44,856 nt of DNA from Thermomonas hydrothermalis (GCF_900129205.1 NZ_FQUK01000021.1:1-44856); one strand, 5' to 3'. Counted from the first letter of the stretch, positions 1-8,638 are shown. The notes: a model not told the origin generated them from the letters alone. Numbers and translations: made by a program.

Positions 1-341
1 TGCCCCAAGTGCCCAAGCGGGTGCTCTCCGATAACGGCTCCGAGTTCGAGGCCGACTTCTCCAAGGCGCTCGCCACGCAGGGGATCCAGCGCTGGTACAC
101 GTATCCCAAGACACCCAAGATGAACGCGCATGTCGAACGCTTCAATCGAACCGTGCAGGAGTCCTTCGTGGACTACCACGAAGACCTGCTCTTTACCGAC
201 CTGGATGCGTTCAACCAGCAGCTGGCCAACTGGCTCGTCTTCTACAACGCCGAGCGCCCCCACCACGCCCTCGGCCAGCGACCCCCGCTACACTTCCTGC
301 TCCAGCACCAACCCGAGTGCCAAAGGTGGTGGACTCATACA
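1..341 (+). mobile_element. IS481-type insertion sequence, 3' end (left copy)
   Basis: This is the right-hand end of an insertion sequence cut by the window edge. Bases 247-341 are identical to the reverse complement of 44762-44856 and the identity stops sharply at 341, which fixes the element boundary. The terminus read inward begins TGTATGAGTCC, so the element ends in ...ACA, as expected for IS481-type elements (TGT...ACA). The transposase is transcribed rightward, out of the element and toward the TonB receptor gene 92 bp away. The left end and any target duplication are outside the window. Confidence 0.85.
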
Positions 342-365
342 AACACTTGCGCCCCCATGAAATAA
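3..365 (+). CDS. IS481-family transposase, C-terminal part (partial)
   Basis: The open frame enters from the window edge, so the N-terminal DNA-binding region and first catalytic Asp are missing. What remains is the second half of an rve/DDE integrase core. LSDNGSEF holds the second Asp, HVERFNRTVQESF the catalytic Glu, and YNAERPHHALG is the C-terminal motif usual in IS481/IS3 transposases. The frame has no stop inside the element: the last IS codon is ACA at 339-341, and translation continues eight codons into flanking DNA, ending at TAA 363-365. In the right-hand copy the same frame ends in different host sequence. The GTG at 9 is an internal codon, not the true start. Confidence 0.85.
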   Translation, partial: PQVPKRVLSDNGSEFEADFSKALATQGIQRWYTYPKTPKMNAHVERFNRTVQESFVDYHEDLLFTDLDAFNQQLANWLVFYNAERPHHALGQRPPLHFLLQHQPECQRWWTHTNTCAPMK

Positions 366-380
366 GCATTAATTTTCGGT

Positions 381-411
381 AACGTCCAGCGTATGGCTGG
401 CGTTCATTTTT
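381..411 (+). terminator. Terminator-like hairpin between IS end and TonB receptor
   Basis: AACG-t-CCAGC (381-390) pairs with GCTGG-CGTT (396-404) around a 5-nt loop, with one bulged T at 385, followed by CATTTTTC. This is an intrinsic terminator shape, 40 nt after the IS end and 23 nt before the TonB receptor ATG. It could stop transcription coming from the transposase. Because a weak promoter (TTGCGC at 347-352, 17 nt, TAATTT at 370-375) would start just at this stem, it could instead be a 5' hairpin of the receptor mRNA. Confidence 0.5.
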
Positions 412-433
412 CAACCACAAGGGGGCTCACCAA

Positions 434-3382
434 ATGAAAAAGGCACAGAGTGCTCGTCTGCGCCAACTGCCGTTGTTCATCGCCGTGCTTGGCTGCCTCT
501 ATGGCATGCCTGCTCTGGCCCAGGACAGCAATGCTGACAAGGCCGATCAGGCCAAGCAGCAGGAAGAGGCCAAAAAAGAACCCAAGGAGCTGGACAAGGT
601 CGTTGTGACCGGCTCGCTGATCAAGCGGCTGGAGTACGACACCATCTCGCCCGTGCAAGTGATCTCCGCTGACATCAGCATCGATGTCGGCCAGATCAGC
701 ACCGCTGAGTTGCTGCAGAAGTCCAGTGTCGCCGCTGGTTCCACCCAGATCAGCAACCAGTTTGCCGGCTTTGTGGTCGAAGGTGGCACCGGCGTCCAGA
801 CCATCAACTTGCGCGGTCTTGGCGCACAGCGCACCGCTGTCCTTCTGAACGGCCAACGCCCGGGCCCTGCCGGCACCCGCGGCCAGGTTCTGGCGTTCGA
901 CCTGAACGTGATTCCCCAGTCGATTCTGCAGCGCGCTGAGATCGTGAAGGACGGTTCGTCTTCAATCTACGGCTCCGATGCTGTGGCCGGCGTGGTCAAC
1001 CTGATCACCCGCAAGAACTTCACTTCGCCAGAGTTCACTTTCCTCGCACGCAACCCGCAGAAGGGCGGTTACGAGACCGTCTCGCTGTCGTTTGCCAATG
1101 GCTGGGATTTCGGCAAGGGCACGATCGCTGGCGCGGTCGAGTATTACCTGCAGGAGCCGCTGCGCTTCCGTGACCGTGACTTCCTGCGCTGCGCCGAGGA
1201 TCTGGTGTGGGACCAGAACGGTAACCGCATCGACCGTCAGGACCGCTCCATCCTTGCCGGAACTCCTCTCGGCGGCTGCACTGCTGGCAACCTCTACGCC
1301 AACACCGTGATCGATGCGGTGTACGGTAGGCGTTACATTCCTTCGCCTGATGGCACCACTATCGGCCTGATCCCCGGCTACCGCCCACGCACCAATACAG
1401 GCTACAGCGCAGGCAACACCGGCCAGGCCTACTATGAAGACGTTCTCAACTTCGACTTCTTCGGCGAGCAGCAGCTGATCGACCGACAGGAGCGCTTCAG
1501 CCTGTTCACGACGGCTGATTTCAATTTGGGCCCGGTCAACTGGACCACCGACTTCCTGTACAACCGTCGCGGCACCGACACCCACCGCTGGCGTCAGTTC
1601 TTCCCGCTGACGGGTGGCACCACTGCTACCCGCGCCGCATACAAGTACACCGATGGTTCGAGCTTCGCCAGCCCAGTGCCCAGCGGTATTGCCCAGCCGA
1701 TAATGCCGTTCCCGTCCGACCAGAAGGTTCGCGTCAACTACTACTACCTGCGGACTGGTCTGGATGGCTTGATCGGCGGAACCGAGACCTGGAGCTGGTC
1801 GGCCAATCTGTCCTACACCCGTTCGGACGGCGATTACAGCGCGCTGTCCATTCTCAAATCCAAGTCAGGTGACGCCGATCCTGCCCTGCGCCCGTGGACT
1901 GGCGGCAAATCACCTTCGGTGAACTACTTTGACCCGTGCTTCCTCAGCGGTGCCTGCATGAGTCAGCTGGTTCAGGCGGTCGGCCAGTGGCACACCGGCA
2001 ATACCGTCTATGACCAGTACCTGTTTAACGCGACAGCAACCGGTGAGCTGTTCCAGCTGCCGGCTGGTGCAGTCAATGTGGCGATTGGCGGCGAGTACCG
2101 CAACTTCGGCATCAACGACCAGCCCAGTCAGTACGAGCGCAACGGCGACCTCTGGGGCCAGAGCTCGGCGGTGGTGACCAAAGGGCGTGATCATGTGAAG
2201 GAGCTGTTCACCGAAGTCGAGGTTCCTCTGCTCAAGGGTCTCCCAGCGATCGAATCGCTGACCATGAACCTGTCCGCACGCGCCTTCGACTATGCATCGG
2301 TGGGCAAGTCCGATTCGGTCTGGAAACTGGGGCTGGGCTGGCAAGTGATCCCGTCGCTGCGCCTGCGCGCCACTAAAGGCACCTCGTACCGTGCTCCTGG
2401 CCTGTACGAACTCTATCTTGGCAATCTGTCGAGCTTTGTCTCGCAGACCTCAATCGATCCATGTATCAACTGGGGTCAGAGCACCAACGACTATATCCGG
2501 GCCAACTGCGCGGCAGCCGGTATCCCCGACAACTTCGCTGGTGCTACTTCATCGGCGACAGTGATCACGCAGGGTGGCGCTGGCGTGCTCAAGCCCGAGA
2601 CCTCGAACGCCAAGACGGCAGGCCTGGTGTTCACCCCGACCTCAATCCCGTTCAGCCTGGCAGTGGACTACTTCGAATACACCGTGCGCGACCAGATCGC
2701 CCGGCTGACTGCCGCCACCATCCTTGGCGGCTGCTACGGCGCCCAGGTGTACCCGAATCAGTTCTGCTCGCTGTTCGTGCGTAATCCGCCCGACCACCCG
2801 ACCGCACCCAACAAGATCGAGACGGTTTACCAGAAGTACGTCAACGTGAACCGCCAGAAGGTCCGCGGCTATGATCTGCTGACGCGCTATGACGGCGACT
2901 TCAGCTTTGGCAAGTTGGAGGTGGAGGGCCAGGCAACCTATGTGATGGAAGACTTCGAGGAGTTTTTCAGCACCTCGGCCGCTAGCGGTTTCAGTTCCTC
3001 CAACCGCAACGGAGCCATCGGCCGTCCCAAGCTGGTGGGCAATCTGCGCACAACGCTGAAGCGTGGCGACTGGAGCTGGACTTGGTACATGAACTATGTC
3101 GGCGAAACCAAATCGCTGACCCTGTCCCCCACCTTCACCTATTTCGGCTGGACCAATGCGGTTCGCGACATCGTTGCCGAATCGCGGCTTTACCACACGC
3201 TGTCGGTGCGGTATGACCAGCCGAAGTGGTCGGTGCTCTTTGGTATCCAGAACGTGACAGACAAGGATCCGCCAACAATCTCCAGCGGCGTCGACACGCG
3301 GTACGGCAACGTACCGGCATTCGCCACCCAGTACGACCTGCTGGGCAGGACGTTCTACACCCAGCTGAGCTTCAAGTTCTAA
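434..3382 (+). CDS. TonB-dependent outer-membrane receptor
   Basis: A 982-residue outer-membrane active transporter that takes up a ligand using TonB/ExbBD energy. A signal peptide spans about residues 1-29 (MKK start, hydrophobic core, cleavage after ALA). A charged linker then leads to a TonB box-like segment (KELDKVVVTGS). The plug domain follows (VQVISAD; GVQTINLRGLG; DGSSSIYGSDAVAGVVNLIT), then a long beta-barrel ending in the typical aromatic strand FYTQLSFKF. The start has GGGGG 7 nt upstream. Several Cys residues in the barrel loops may form disulfides. The ligand cannot be told from sequence; no co-transcribed partner is present, since the left side is occupied by an IS end. By eye its GC content is lower than that of the housekeeping genes to the right. 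Confidence 0.93.
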   Translation: MKKAQSARLRQLPLFIAVLGCLYGMPALAQDSNADKADQAKQQEEAKKEPKELDKVVVTGSLIKRLEYDTISPVQVISADISIDVGQISTAELLQKSSVAAGSTQISNQFAGFVVEGGTGVQTINLRGLGAQRTAVLLNGQRPGPAGTRGQVLAFDLNVIPQSILQRAEIVKDGSSSIYGSDAVAGVVNLITRKNFTSPEFTFLARNPQKGGYETVSLSFANGWDFGKGTIAGAVEYYLQEPLRFRDRDFLRCAEDLVWDQNGNRIDRQDRSILAGTPLGGCTAGNLYANTVIDAVYGRRYIPSPDGTTIGLIPGYRPRTNTGYSAGNTGQAYYEDVLNFDFFGEQQLIDRQERFSLFTTADFNLGPVNWTTDFLYNRRGTDTHRWRQFFPLTGGTTATRAAYKYTDGSSFASPVPSGIAQPIMPFPSDQKVRVNYYYLRTGLDGLIGGTETWSWSANLSYTRSDGDYSALSILKSKSGDADPALRPWTGGKSPSVNYFDPCFLSGACMSQLVQAVGQWHTGNTVYDQYLFNATATGELFQLPAGAVNVAIGGEYRNFGINDQPSQYERNGDLWGQSSAVVTKGRDHVKELFTEVEVPLLKGLPAIESLTMNLSARAFDYASVGKSDSVWKLGLGWQVIPSLRLRATKGTSYRAPGLYELYLGNLSSFVSQTSIDPCINWGQSTNDYIRANCAAAGIPDNFAGATSSATVITQGGAGVLKPETSNAKTAGLVFTPTSIPFSLAVDYFEYTVRDQIARLTAATILGGCYGAQVYPNQFCSLFVRNPPDHPTAPNKIETVYQKYVNVNRQKVRGYDLLTRYDGDFSFGKLEVEGQATYVMEDFEEFFSTSAASGFSSSNRNGAIGRPKLVGNLRTTLKRGDWSWTWYMNYVGETKSLTLSPTFTYFGWTNAVRDIVAESRLYHTLSVRYDQPKWSVLFGIQNVTDKDPPTISSGVDTRYGNVPAFATQYDLLGRTFYTQLSFKF

Positions 3383-3447
3383 GCGGCGCTGGTCAATGCA
3401 AGACCCGGCACCGAATGGCCCCAATCATTCGGTTTCCGGCCCCAACA

Positions 3448-3475
3448 ACGCCCCGGCCATCCGGGGCGTTTTTTT
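3448..3475 (+). terminator. Intrinsic terminator of the TonB receptor gene
   Basis: A 9-bp stem (3448-3456 with 3461-3469, core CGCCCCGG / CCGGGGCG) with a CCAT loop is followed by a run of T residues to 3475. It lies 66 nt after the receptor stop codon, a strong rho-independent terminator. Confidence 0.92.
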
Positions 3476-3595
3476 GGCTCGGTCAATGGGATATCCGATC
3501 CGCGATGGGGTGGCGTCGACATGCCAACGACGCCCTTCCTACCGCCCTATCTGAATGCGGCGGCCCACCCCCTCTCCATACCGCCACGGATGGGG

Positions 3596-3601
3596 TATAA
3601 C
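3596..3601 (+). promoter_or_regulatory. Possible -10 of the DUF2147 gene
   Basis: TATAAC lies 62 nt upstream of the ATG at 3664, after the terminator of the previous gene. No good -35 is visible at 17 nt spacing, so this is a tentative call. The gene itself has a strong ribosome binding site (GGAGGAGG, about 3647-3654). Confidence 0.35.
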
Positions 3602-3663
3602 TCGCCGCAGGGGCGCGCGTCGCGTCCTGTCCAACCCGCAAAACCTGGAGGAGGGGAGAAACA

Positions 3664-4104
3664 ATGCGCAAAACGATCCTGATGACCATGGCAACGGTGC
3701 TGGCGTCGCTGTCACTGAGCGCCACGGCCCAGCACGCGGCGTCGCCGGTCGGCAAGTGGAAGACCCTGGATGACGAGACCGGCAAGCCGATGACGATCAC
3801 CGAAATCTACGAAGCCAAGAACGGCACGCTGGCGGCCAAGATCGTCGAGAACCTGGGCCTGCCGGCCACCTGCGACAAGTGCAGCGGCCAGTACAAGGGC
3901 AAGCCGTTCGTCGGTATCGTCACCCTGTGGAACCTCAAGCCGCTGGGCGATGGCATCTGGGGCGACGGCAAAGGCTACAAGCCTTCCGAAGACCGCAGCT
4001 TCAACGCCAAGTCGATCAAGCTGCTCGACGGTGGCAACAAGCTGGAAGTCAAAGGCTGCGTGGCGTTCTTCTGCAAAACCGCCACCTGGGTTCGGGTGAA
4101 CTGA
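3664..4104 (+). CDS. Secreted DUF2147 domain protein
   Basis: A 146-residue exported protein of unknown function. A signal peptide spans about residues 1-23 (MRKTILMTMATVLASL, cleavage near TAQ-HA). The mature part is a single DUF2147 domain. Its hallmarks are visible: an opening SPVGKWKTLDDETG, a central KCSGQYKGKPFVGIVTLWNLK, and a closing WGDGKGYKPSEDRSFNAK...LEVKGCVAFFCKTATWVRV. Two Cys pairs (DKC region and GCVAFFC) could form disulfides in the periplasm. It stands alone between terminators, with an almost perfect Shine-Dalgarno 10 nt before ATG. Family members are small lipocalin-like envelope proteins; no reaction can be assigned. Confidence 0.85.
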   Translation: MRKTILMTMATVLASLSLSATAQHAASPVGKWKTLDDETGKPMTITEIYEAKNGTLAAKIVENLGLPATCDKCSGQYKGKPFVGIVTLWNLKPLGDGIWGDGKGYKPSEDRSFNAKSIKLLDGGNKLEVKGCVAFFCKTATWVRVN

Positions 4105-4130
4105 CGCTCGCATCCTGCTGTCCCCTGCAC

Positions 4131-4151
4131 CCCCCCGGCTGGTCCGGGGGG
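4131..4151 (+). terminator. Probable terminator hairpin after the DUF2147 gene
   Basis: An 8-bp GC-only stem (CCCCCCGG 4131-4138 with CCGGGGGG 4144-4151) and a 5-nt loop, 27 nt past the stop. The T-run after it is poor (TTGCCATTT), so termination may be weak. Confidence 0.6.
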
Positions 4152-4192
4152 TTGCCATTTCCGGCTCGACCGGCTCGGCCTGCGCTGCGTGC

Positions 4193-4198
4193 GATAAT
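4193..4198 (+). promoter_or_regulatory. Possible -10 of metG
   Basis: GATAAT lies 35 nt before the metG ATG at 4234, downstream of the preceding terminator hairpin. No convincing -35 is seen. Confidence 0.4.
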
Positions 4199-4233
4199 CC
4201 GCGCCCCCTTCACGCATTCTGCCGCTGCTGCCC

Positions 4234-6288
4234 ATGACCCGCGCCGCGCTCGTCACCAACGCCCTGCCCTACGCCAACGGCCCGCTGCATCTTGGCCATC
4301 TGGTCGGCTATATCCAGGCCGACATCTGGGTGCGGGCGCGACGCATGCGCGGGGACACCGTCCACTACGTCTGCGCCGACGACACCCACGGCACGCCGAT
4401 CATGCTGGCCGCGGAAAAGGCCGGCACCACGCCGGAGGCGTTCATCGCCCGGATCCAGGCCAGCCACATGCGCGATTTCGCCGACTTCGGGGTGGCATTC
4501 GATCATTACGACTCCACCCATTCGGCTGCCAACCGTGCGCTGACCGAACGCATCTACGCGGCGCTCGAGGCCGGTGGCCACATCAGCCGCCGTCACGTCG
4601 CGCAGTTCTATGACCCGGCCAAGGGCATGTTCTTGCCCGACCGCTACATCAAGGGCATCTGCCCACGCTGCGGTGCGCCCGACCAGTACGGCGACAACTG
4701 CGAGGCGTGCGGCGCCACCTACGCCCCGACCGAGCTGGTGCAACCTCGCTCGGCGGTCTCCGGTGTCACGCCCGAGCTGCGCGAGTCGGAGCATTTCTTT
4801 TTCGAACTGGGCCATTTCGAGGGCGTTCTGCGCCAGTGGCTGGCTGGCGACGTCGCCGTGCCCGGGGTCAAGGCCAAGCTGATGGAGTGGCTGGACGGGG
4901 AAGGCGGCCTGCGCGCCTGGGACATCTCGCGCGATGCGCCGTATTTCGGCTTCGAAATCCCCGGCCACCCGGGCAAGTTTTTCTATGTCTGGCTGGATGC
5001 GCCGATCGGCTACCTGTCCAGCTTCCAGACGCTGTGCGCCCAGGCCGGGCTGGACTTTGAAGCCTTTGTCCGCGCCGGCGCCGAGGCGCAGACCGAGCTG
5101 CACCACTTCATCGGCAAGGACATCGTCAACTTCCACGGCCTGTTCTGGCCGGCGGTGCTGCACGGTGCCGGCCTGCGCACGCCCACCCGCCTGCACGTCA
5201 ACGGCTATCTGACCGTAGACGGCGCCAAGATGAGCAAGTCGCGCGGCACCTTCATCATGGCCCGCACCTATCTGGATGCCGGCCTCGACCCGGAGGCGCT
5301 GCGCTACTACTTCGCCGCCAAGTCCTCCGGTGGCGTGGACGATCTGGACCTAAACCTGGCCGACTTCGTGGCGCGGGTGAATGCCGACCTGGTGGGCAAG
5401 TTCGTCAACCTGGCCAGCCGCTGCGCCGGCTTCATCGAGAAGCGCTTTGCCGGCCAGCTGGCGCCGGCACTGGCCGATGGCGAGCAGTACGCACGCTTTC
5501 TGGCCGCGCTGGAGGACGTGCGCGCCGCCTACGAGCGCAACGATCCGGCCGCCGCGATCCGGCACACCATGGCGCTGGCGGACGAAGCCAACCGCTATAT
5601 CGACGACCGCAAGCCGTGGGTCATCGCCAAACAGGCCGGTCAGGACGCCGAACTGCAGGCGGTCTGCACCCAGGGGCTGAATCTGTTCCGGGTGCTGGCC
5701 GCGGCGCTGGCGCCGGTACTGCCGCGTGTCAGTGCGCAGGCAGCGGCGTTCCTCGGCGCACCGGTGCTGACCTGGCAAGACCTCGAAACGCCCCTGCTCG
5801 ACCGCACCATCCAACCCTACACCCCGCTGTTCACCCGTATCGACCCCAAGCAGATTCAGGCCATGATCGACGCCAGCAAGGACACGCTCGGCGCGGCGCC
5901 TGCCGCCACGCCCACGCCCGCCCCCCCGTCACCCGCGACCCCGCCCGCACAGGCGCCCACGGTCACGCTGGATGACTTTGCCAAGCTCGACCTGCGCATC
6001 GGCAAGGTGCTGGAGTGCAGCGTCGTGGATGGCAGCGACAAGCTGCTGCGTTTCGTGCTGGACGCCGGTGAACTGGGGCAACGGCAGATCTTCTCCGGCA
6101 TTCGTGCCAGCTACGGCCAGCCGGAAGCGCTGGTCGGCCGTCACGTGGTGTTCATCGCCAACCTGGCGCCGCGCAAGATGCGCTTCGGGGTCAGCGAGGG
6201 CATGATCCTCTCCGCCGGCTTCGATGGCGGCGGGCTGTTCCTGCTCGATGTCGATGCCGGTGCCCAGCCCGGCATGCCGGTGAAGTGA
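4234..6288 (+). CDS. metG: Methionyl-tRNA synthetase
   Basis: A 684-residue class I aminoacyl-tRNA synthetase that charges tRNA-Met in the cytoplasm. The HIGH-type signature HLGH is at residues 19-22 in PYANGPLHLGHL. A zinc-binding insertion (CPRCGAPDQYGDNCEACGATY region) lies in the connective domain. KMSKS is at about 332-336 (DGAKMSKSRGT). An anticodon-binding helical domain follows. After a Pro/Ala-rich linker (about 550-572) comes a C-terminal tRNA-binding (EMAP/Trbp111-like) domain used for dimerisation (LDLRIGKVLEC). Length is normal for the long dimeric proteobacterial form. The rnfB start codon overlaps its stop codon. Confidence 0.98.
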   Translation: MTRAALVTNALPYANGPLHLGHLVGYIQADIWVRARRMRGDTVHYVCADDTHGTPIMLAAEKAGTTPEAFIARIQASHMRDFADFGVAFDHYDSTHSAANRALTERIYAALEAGGHISRRHVAQFYDPAKGMFLPDRYIKGICPRCGAPDQYGDNCEACGATYAPTELVQPRSAVSGVTPELRESEHFFFELGHFEGVLRQWLAGDVAVPGVKAKLMEWLDGEGGLRAWDISRDAPYFGFEIPGHPGKFFYVWLDAPIGYLSSFQTLCAQAGLDFEAFVRAGAEAQTELHHFIGKDIVNFHGLFWPAVLHGAGLRTPTRLHVNGYLTVDGAKMSKSRGTFIMARTYLDAGLDPEALRYYFAAKSSGGVDDLDLNLADFVARVNADLVGKFVNLASRCAGFIEKRFAGQLAPALADGEQYARFLAALEDVRAAYERNDPAAAIRHTMALADEANRYIDDRKPWVIAKQAGQDAELQAVCTQGLNLFRVLAAALAPVLPRVSAQAAAFLGAPVLTWQDLETPLLDRTIQPYTPLFTRIDPKQIQAMIDASKDTLGAAPAATPTPAPPSPATPPAQAPTVTLDDFAKLDLRIGKVLECSVVDGSDKLLRFVLDAGELGQRQIFSGIRASYGQPEALVGRHVVFIANLAPRKMRFGVSEGMILSAGFDGGGLFLLDVDAGAQPGMPVK

Positions 6289-6719
6289 ATCCGCGCGCGC
6301 CGCTGCATTCCAAGGCCCTGGTCGAACGGCTCGACCGCCTGTTGCCGCAGACCCAATGCGGCCAGTGCGGTTTTGCCGGTTGCCGCCCGTATGCCGAGGC
6401 AATGGCACGCGGCGAGGCCGATATCGACCGCTGCCCGCCCGGTGGCGACGCCGGTGCTCGTGCGCTGGCGCATGTGCTGGGCGTACCGGCCCGGCCGTAT
6501 GACCGCGCCCGCGGCCAGCAGAGCCCGCCGCATGCCGTGCAGATCGTCGAGGCCGACTGCATCGGCTGCACCAAGTGCATTCAGGCCTGCCCGGTGGATG
6601 CCATCGTGGGCGGCCCCAAGCACATGCACAGCGTGCTGGAGCCACTGTGCACCGGCTGTGACCTGTGCATTCCGGCCTGCCCGGTGGACTGCATCATCCG
6701 CGTACCGACCGGGCGCTGA
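6285..6719 (+). CDS. rnfB: RnfB-type iron-sulfur protein (short, no membrane anchor)
   Basis: A 144-residue Fe-S protein of the RnfB/RsxB family. The start is GTG at 6285, overlapping the metG stop (GTGA). Residues about 24-49 hold the RnfB-specific cluster motif (TQCGQCGFAGC plus a downstream Cys). Two ferredoxin motifs follow, CIGCTKCIQACPVD and CTGCDLCIPACPVD, each able to bind [4Fe-4S]. Typical RnfB/RsxB begins with a hydrophobic membrane segment; this one has none and is about 50 residues shorter. No rnfA, C, D, G or E genes are adjacent. It may be a stand-alone soluble electron carrier rather than part of a complete Rnf/Rsx pump. Coupling to metG is by overlap. Confidence 0.88.
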   Translation: MNPRAPLHSKALVERLDRLLPQTQCGQCGFAGCRPYAEAMARGEADIDRCPPGGDAGARALAHVLGVPARPYDRARGQQSPPHAVQIVEADCIGCTKCIQACPVDAIVGGPKHMHSVLEPLCTGCDLCIPACPVDCIIRVPTGR

Positions 6720-6734
6720 GCCGCGCCCACCGGC

Positions 6735-7688
6735 TCACTGGCCGCTGGTCGCAACCGAACAACTGTCGCAGATCCGCTCCACGCGATAGCCGCGGGCGCG
6801 CAACTGTTCCACCAATCCCTCCGGGCCGAGCAGATGCAGGGCACCGACCACCACCAGGGTGCGGCCCGGCGTGGCCGCGGTCAGGCGGGCGTCCACCTGC
6901 GGCAGCCAGGCCTGGTTGCGCTCCACATTGAGCAGGCGGTAGCTCTCGGGTGTTTTCTGCGCCATCTCCATGCGCATGCGCCGGTCGAGCACCTCGACAT
7001 CGCCGGCGCGCCACCAGTCATGCAGCTGCTGCAACTGCTGCGCCGCCTTTTTGGGGTCGGCCAGAAACTCATCCAGGCTCTGCACCTGCTCCTGGTACGG
7101 CACCCGGTCCATAGCCTGGACCTGGGCTTGCACGGTCTCCAGCCCGGCCACTGGCTTGCCGGCCTGCGCCGCGCGCGCCATCAGCTGCCGGTCCAGACCC
7201 AGCTCGGCCCGCAACCCCAGCGCGTTTGCCACCGCCAGAGTCATGCCCAGGTTGACCGCCCACGGTTCGCTGTGCTCCAGCGCGTCCAGGCTGCCACCGC
7301 TGGCCCCCACCAGCACGCCCAGCCGCTGGCGCACCGGTGCCGGCAGCACCTCGCTCAACGTCTTGCCATCGCCATAGCCCATCGCCGTCTGCATCGCGGC
7401 GATGGTCTCGGGTGCGGTCAATGCCGCCGGATCCAGCTCGAACAGCAGGGCATCACTGTCCTGGAAGGCGCGTTCGATTTCCGCAGGCAGCGGTGCATCG
7501 CTGGGTGCGAGCAGATGGAACGAACCCAGCAGATACACGACGTTGCCGCCGTGTTCCGCTTTCCACAGCAGCGGACGCCAGACCGGGGCCGACGTCGCCT
7601 GGACATCCGGCCGGGCCGCCGCGGCAGCCTGCCCCCACGGCGCCAGCAAGGCCAGACAAAACGCCAGCAGTAACCGCAGCGCACTCAT
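6735..7688 (-). CDS. TraB/GumN family protein
   Basis: A 317-residue exported protein of the TraB/GumN (PF01963-like) family, putative metal-dependent envelope hydrolases. The start was placed at ATG 7688, overlapping the stop of the upstream DUF1684 gene (ATGA). This also removes a Pro/Cys-rich leader that looks non-coding and leaves a clean signal peptide (residues 1-22). Family motifs visible: a VYLLGSFHLL motif near the N-terminus, the acidic LLFELDP, an ELGLDRQLM segment, an ETVQAQVQAMD segment, and near the C-terminus RNQAWLPQV and TLVVVGALHLLGPEGLVEQLRARGY. The Gly-x-x-His motifs at both ends are the expected catalytic pair. In Xanthomonas the relative GumN sits near the xanthan locus, but no exopolysaccharide genes are adjacent here. 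Confidence 0.85.
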   Translation of the reverse strand: MSALRLLLAFCLALLAPWGQAAAAARPDVQATSAPVWRPLLWKAEHGGNVVYLLGSFHLLAPSDAPLPAEIERAFQDSDALLFELDPAALTAPETIAAMQTAMGYGDGKTLSEVLPAPVRQRLGVLVGASGGSLDALEHSEPWAVNLGMTLAVANALGLRAELGLDRQLMARAAQAGKPVAGLETVQAQVQAMDRVPYQEQVQSLDEFLADPKKAAQQLQQLHDWWRAGDVEVLDRRMRMEMAQKTPESYRLLNVERNQAWLPQVDARLTAATPGRTLVVVGALHLLGPEGLVEQLRARGYRVERICDSCSVATSGQ

Positions 7689-8638
7689 GCCGACGGCACC
7701 AAAGGGGCGGGCTTGCGATAGGCCTTTTCGCCGGCCTCCACACGCAGGCGCAGGCGGTTCTGCGGCGGCGGCAGCGGGCAGGTGGCAAACAGGGTGAAGG
7801 CACATGGCGGGTTGTACGCGCGGTTGAAATCAAGCCGCACCTGCCCCTGCGCATCCGGCCAGGGCGCCTGAAGGAAACGGCCAGCGCCATAACTGCCGTG
7901 ACCGCTGGTGGCATCGGCAAACACGATGAACAGCTGGCCGTCGCCCTGATCCAGCGCCTCCAGCCGGTAGCGGGTGCCGTTGCGGCGGAACTCCAGCACG
8001 CCGGGATTGGGCATGGGCTCGGTCATCCCGAGGACGTTCATCACCGACAGCGTGGTACCGGGCGGGTGCGGAATGAACCGCGCCGGCAGGATCCAGTCCG
8101 GCCCGCCCGGCCAGTAGTCCAGCCCGGTGAAGCGAAGCCGGCTGTCGGCATCGGCATGTTTGACTCGCAACGCCAACCGACCACCACGGGCGATCACCAT
8201 CGCCTGCCCCTTGCCGTCATCGAAACCGATCACGCTGGCACCGGCGGGGTCGGCATCACTGCGGAGTTGACCGCCGCGACTGGTCACCCCGTCCAGGGTG
8301 ACGTCGGTGTCGGCGGTGAAGAACACCGTGCCGTCTTTTTTCACCTGGAAGATGCCCAGGTGGGCCGGGCCCATCGCCAACCGGATGCCATTATCGGCAC
8401 CGCTACCCACGCGATGGGTACCAGGCTCCAGCCAATGCAGGCCAATCAGGCTGGTCCAGCCGTCGGGGCGGGTCAGCTCGGCCACGCGCGCACGACGCCA
8501 GGACTGCTCGGAGGCCTCGAAAGCAGCGCGCGCCCGGGCCTTGGCGGCCAGCGCCGCCGGATCCGGCCCGGTCTGCGCCTGACAGGCCACAAGCAGCACT
8601 TGCAGGGCGCAGAGCATCAGCGTCCGCGTAGAAACCAT
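7685..8638 (-). CDS. DUF1684 lipoprotein
   Basis: A 317-residue DUF1684 protein (PF07920). The start was chosen at ATG 8638 because GGAG lies 8 nt upstream and a lipoprotein signal begins there ([19 protein letters not shown], lipobox LVAC). It overlaps the end of mutL by 22 bp. Family hallmarks: the [13 protein letters not shown] segment early on; the conserved core [11 protein letters not shown]; and the C-terminal [27 protein letters not shown] region, the family signature with two conserved Cys. The biochemical function is unknown. It is translationally coupled to the TraB/GumN gene, so both may act in the envelope. Confidence 0.87.
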   Translation of the reverse strand: MVSTRTLMLCALQVLLVACQAQTGPDPAALAAKARARAAFEASEQSWRRARVAELTRPDGWTSLIGLHWLEPGTHRVGSGADNGIRLAMGPAHLGIFQVKKDGTVFFTADTDVTLDGVTSRGGQLRSDADPAGASVIGFDDGKGQAMVIARGGRLALRVKHADADSRLRFTGLDYWPGGPDWILPARFIPHPPGTTLSVMNVLGMTEPMPNPGVLEFRRNGTRYRLEALDQGDGQLFIVFADATSGHGSYGAGRFLQAPWPDAQGQVRLDFNRAYNPPCAFTLFATCPLPPPQNRLRLRVEAGEKAYRKPAPLVPSA

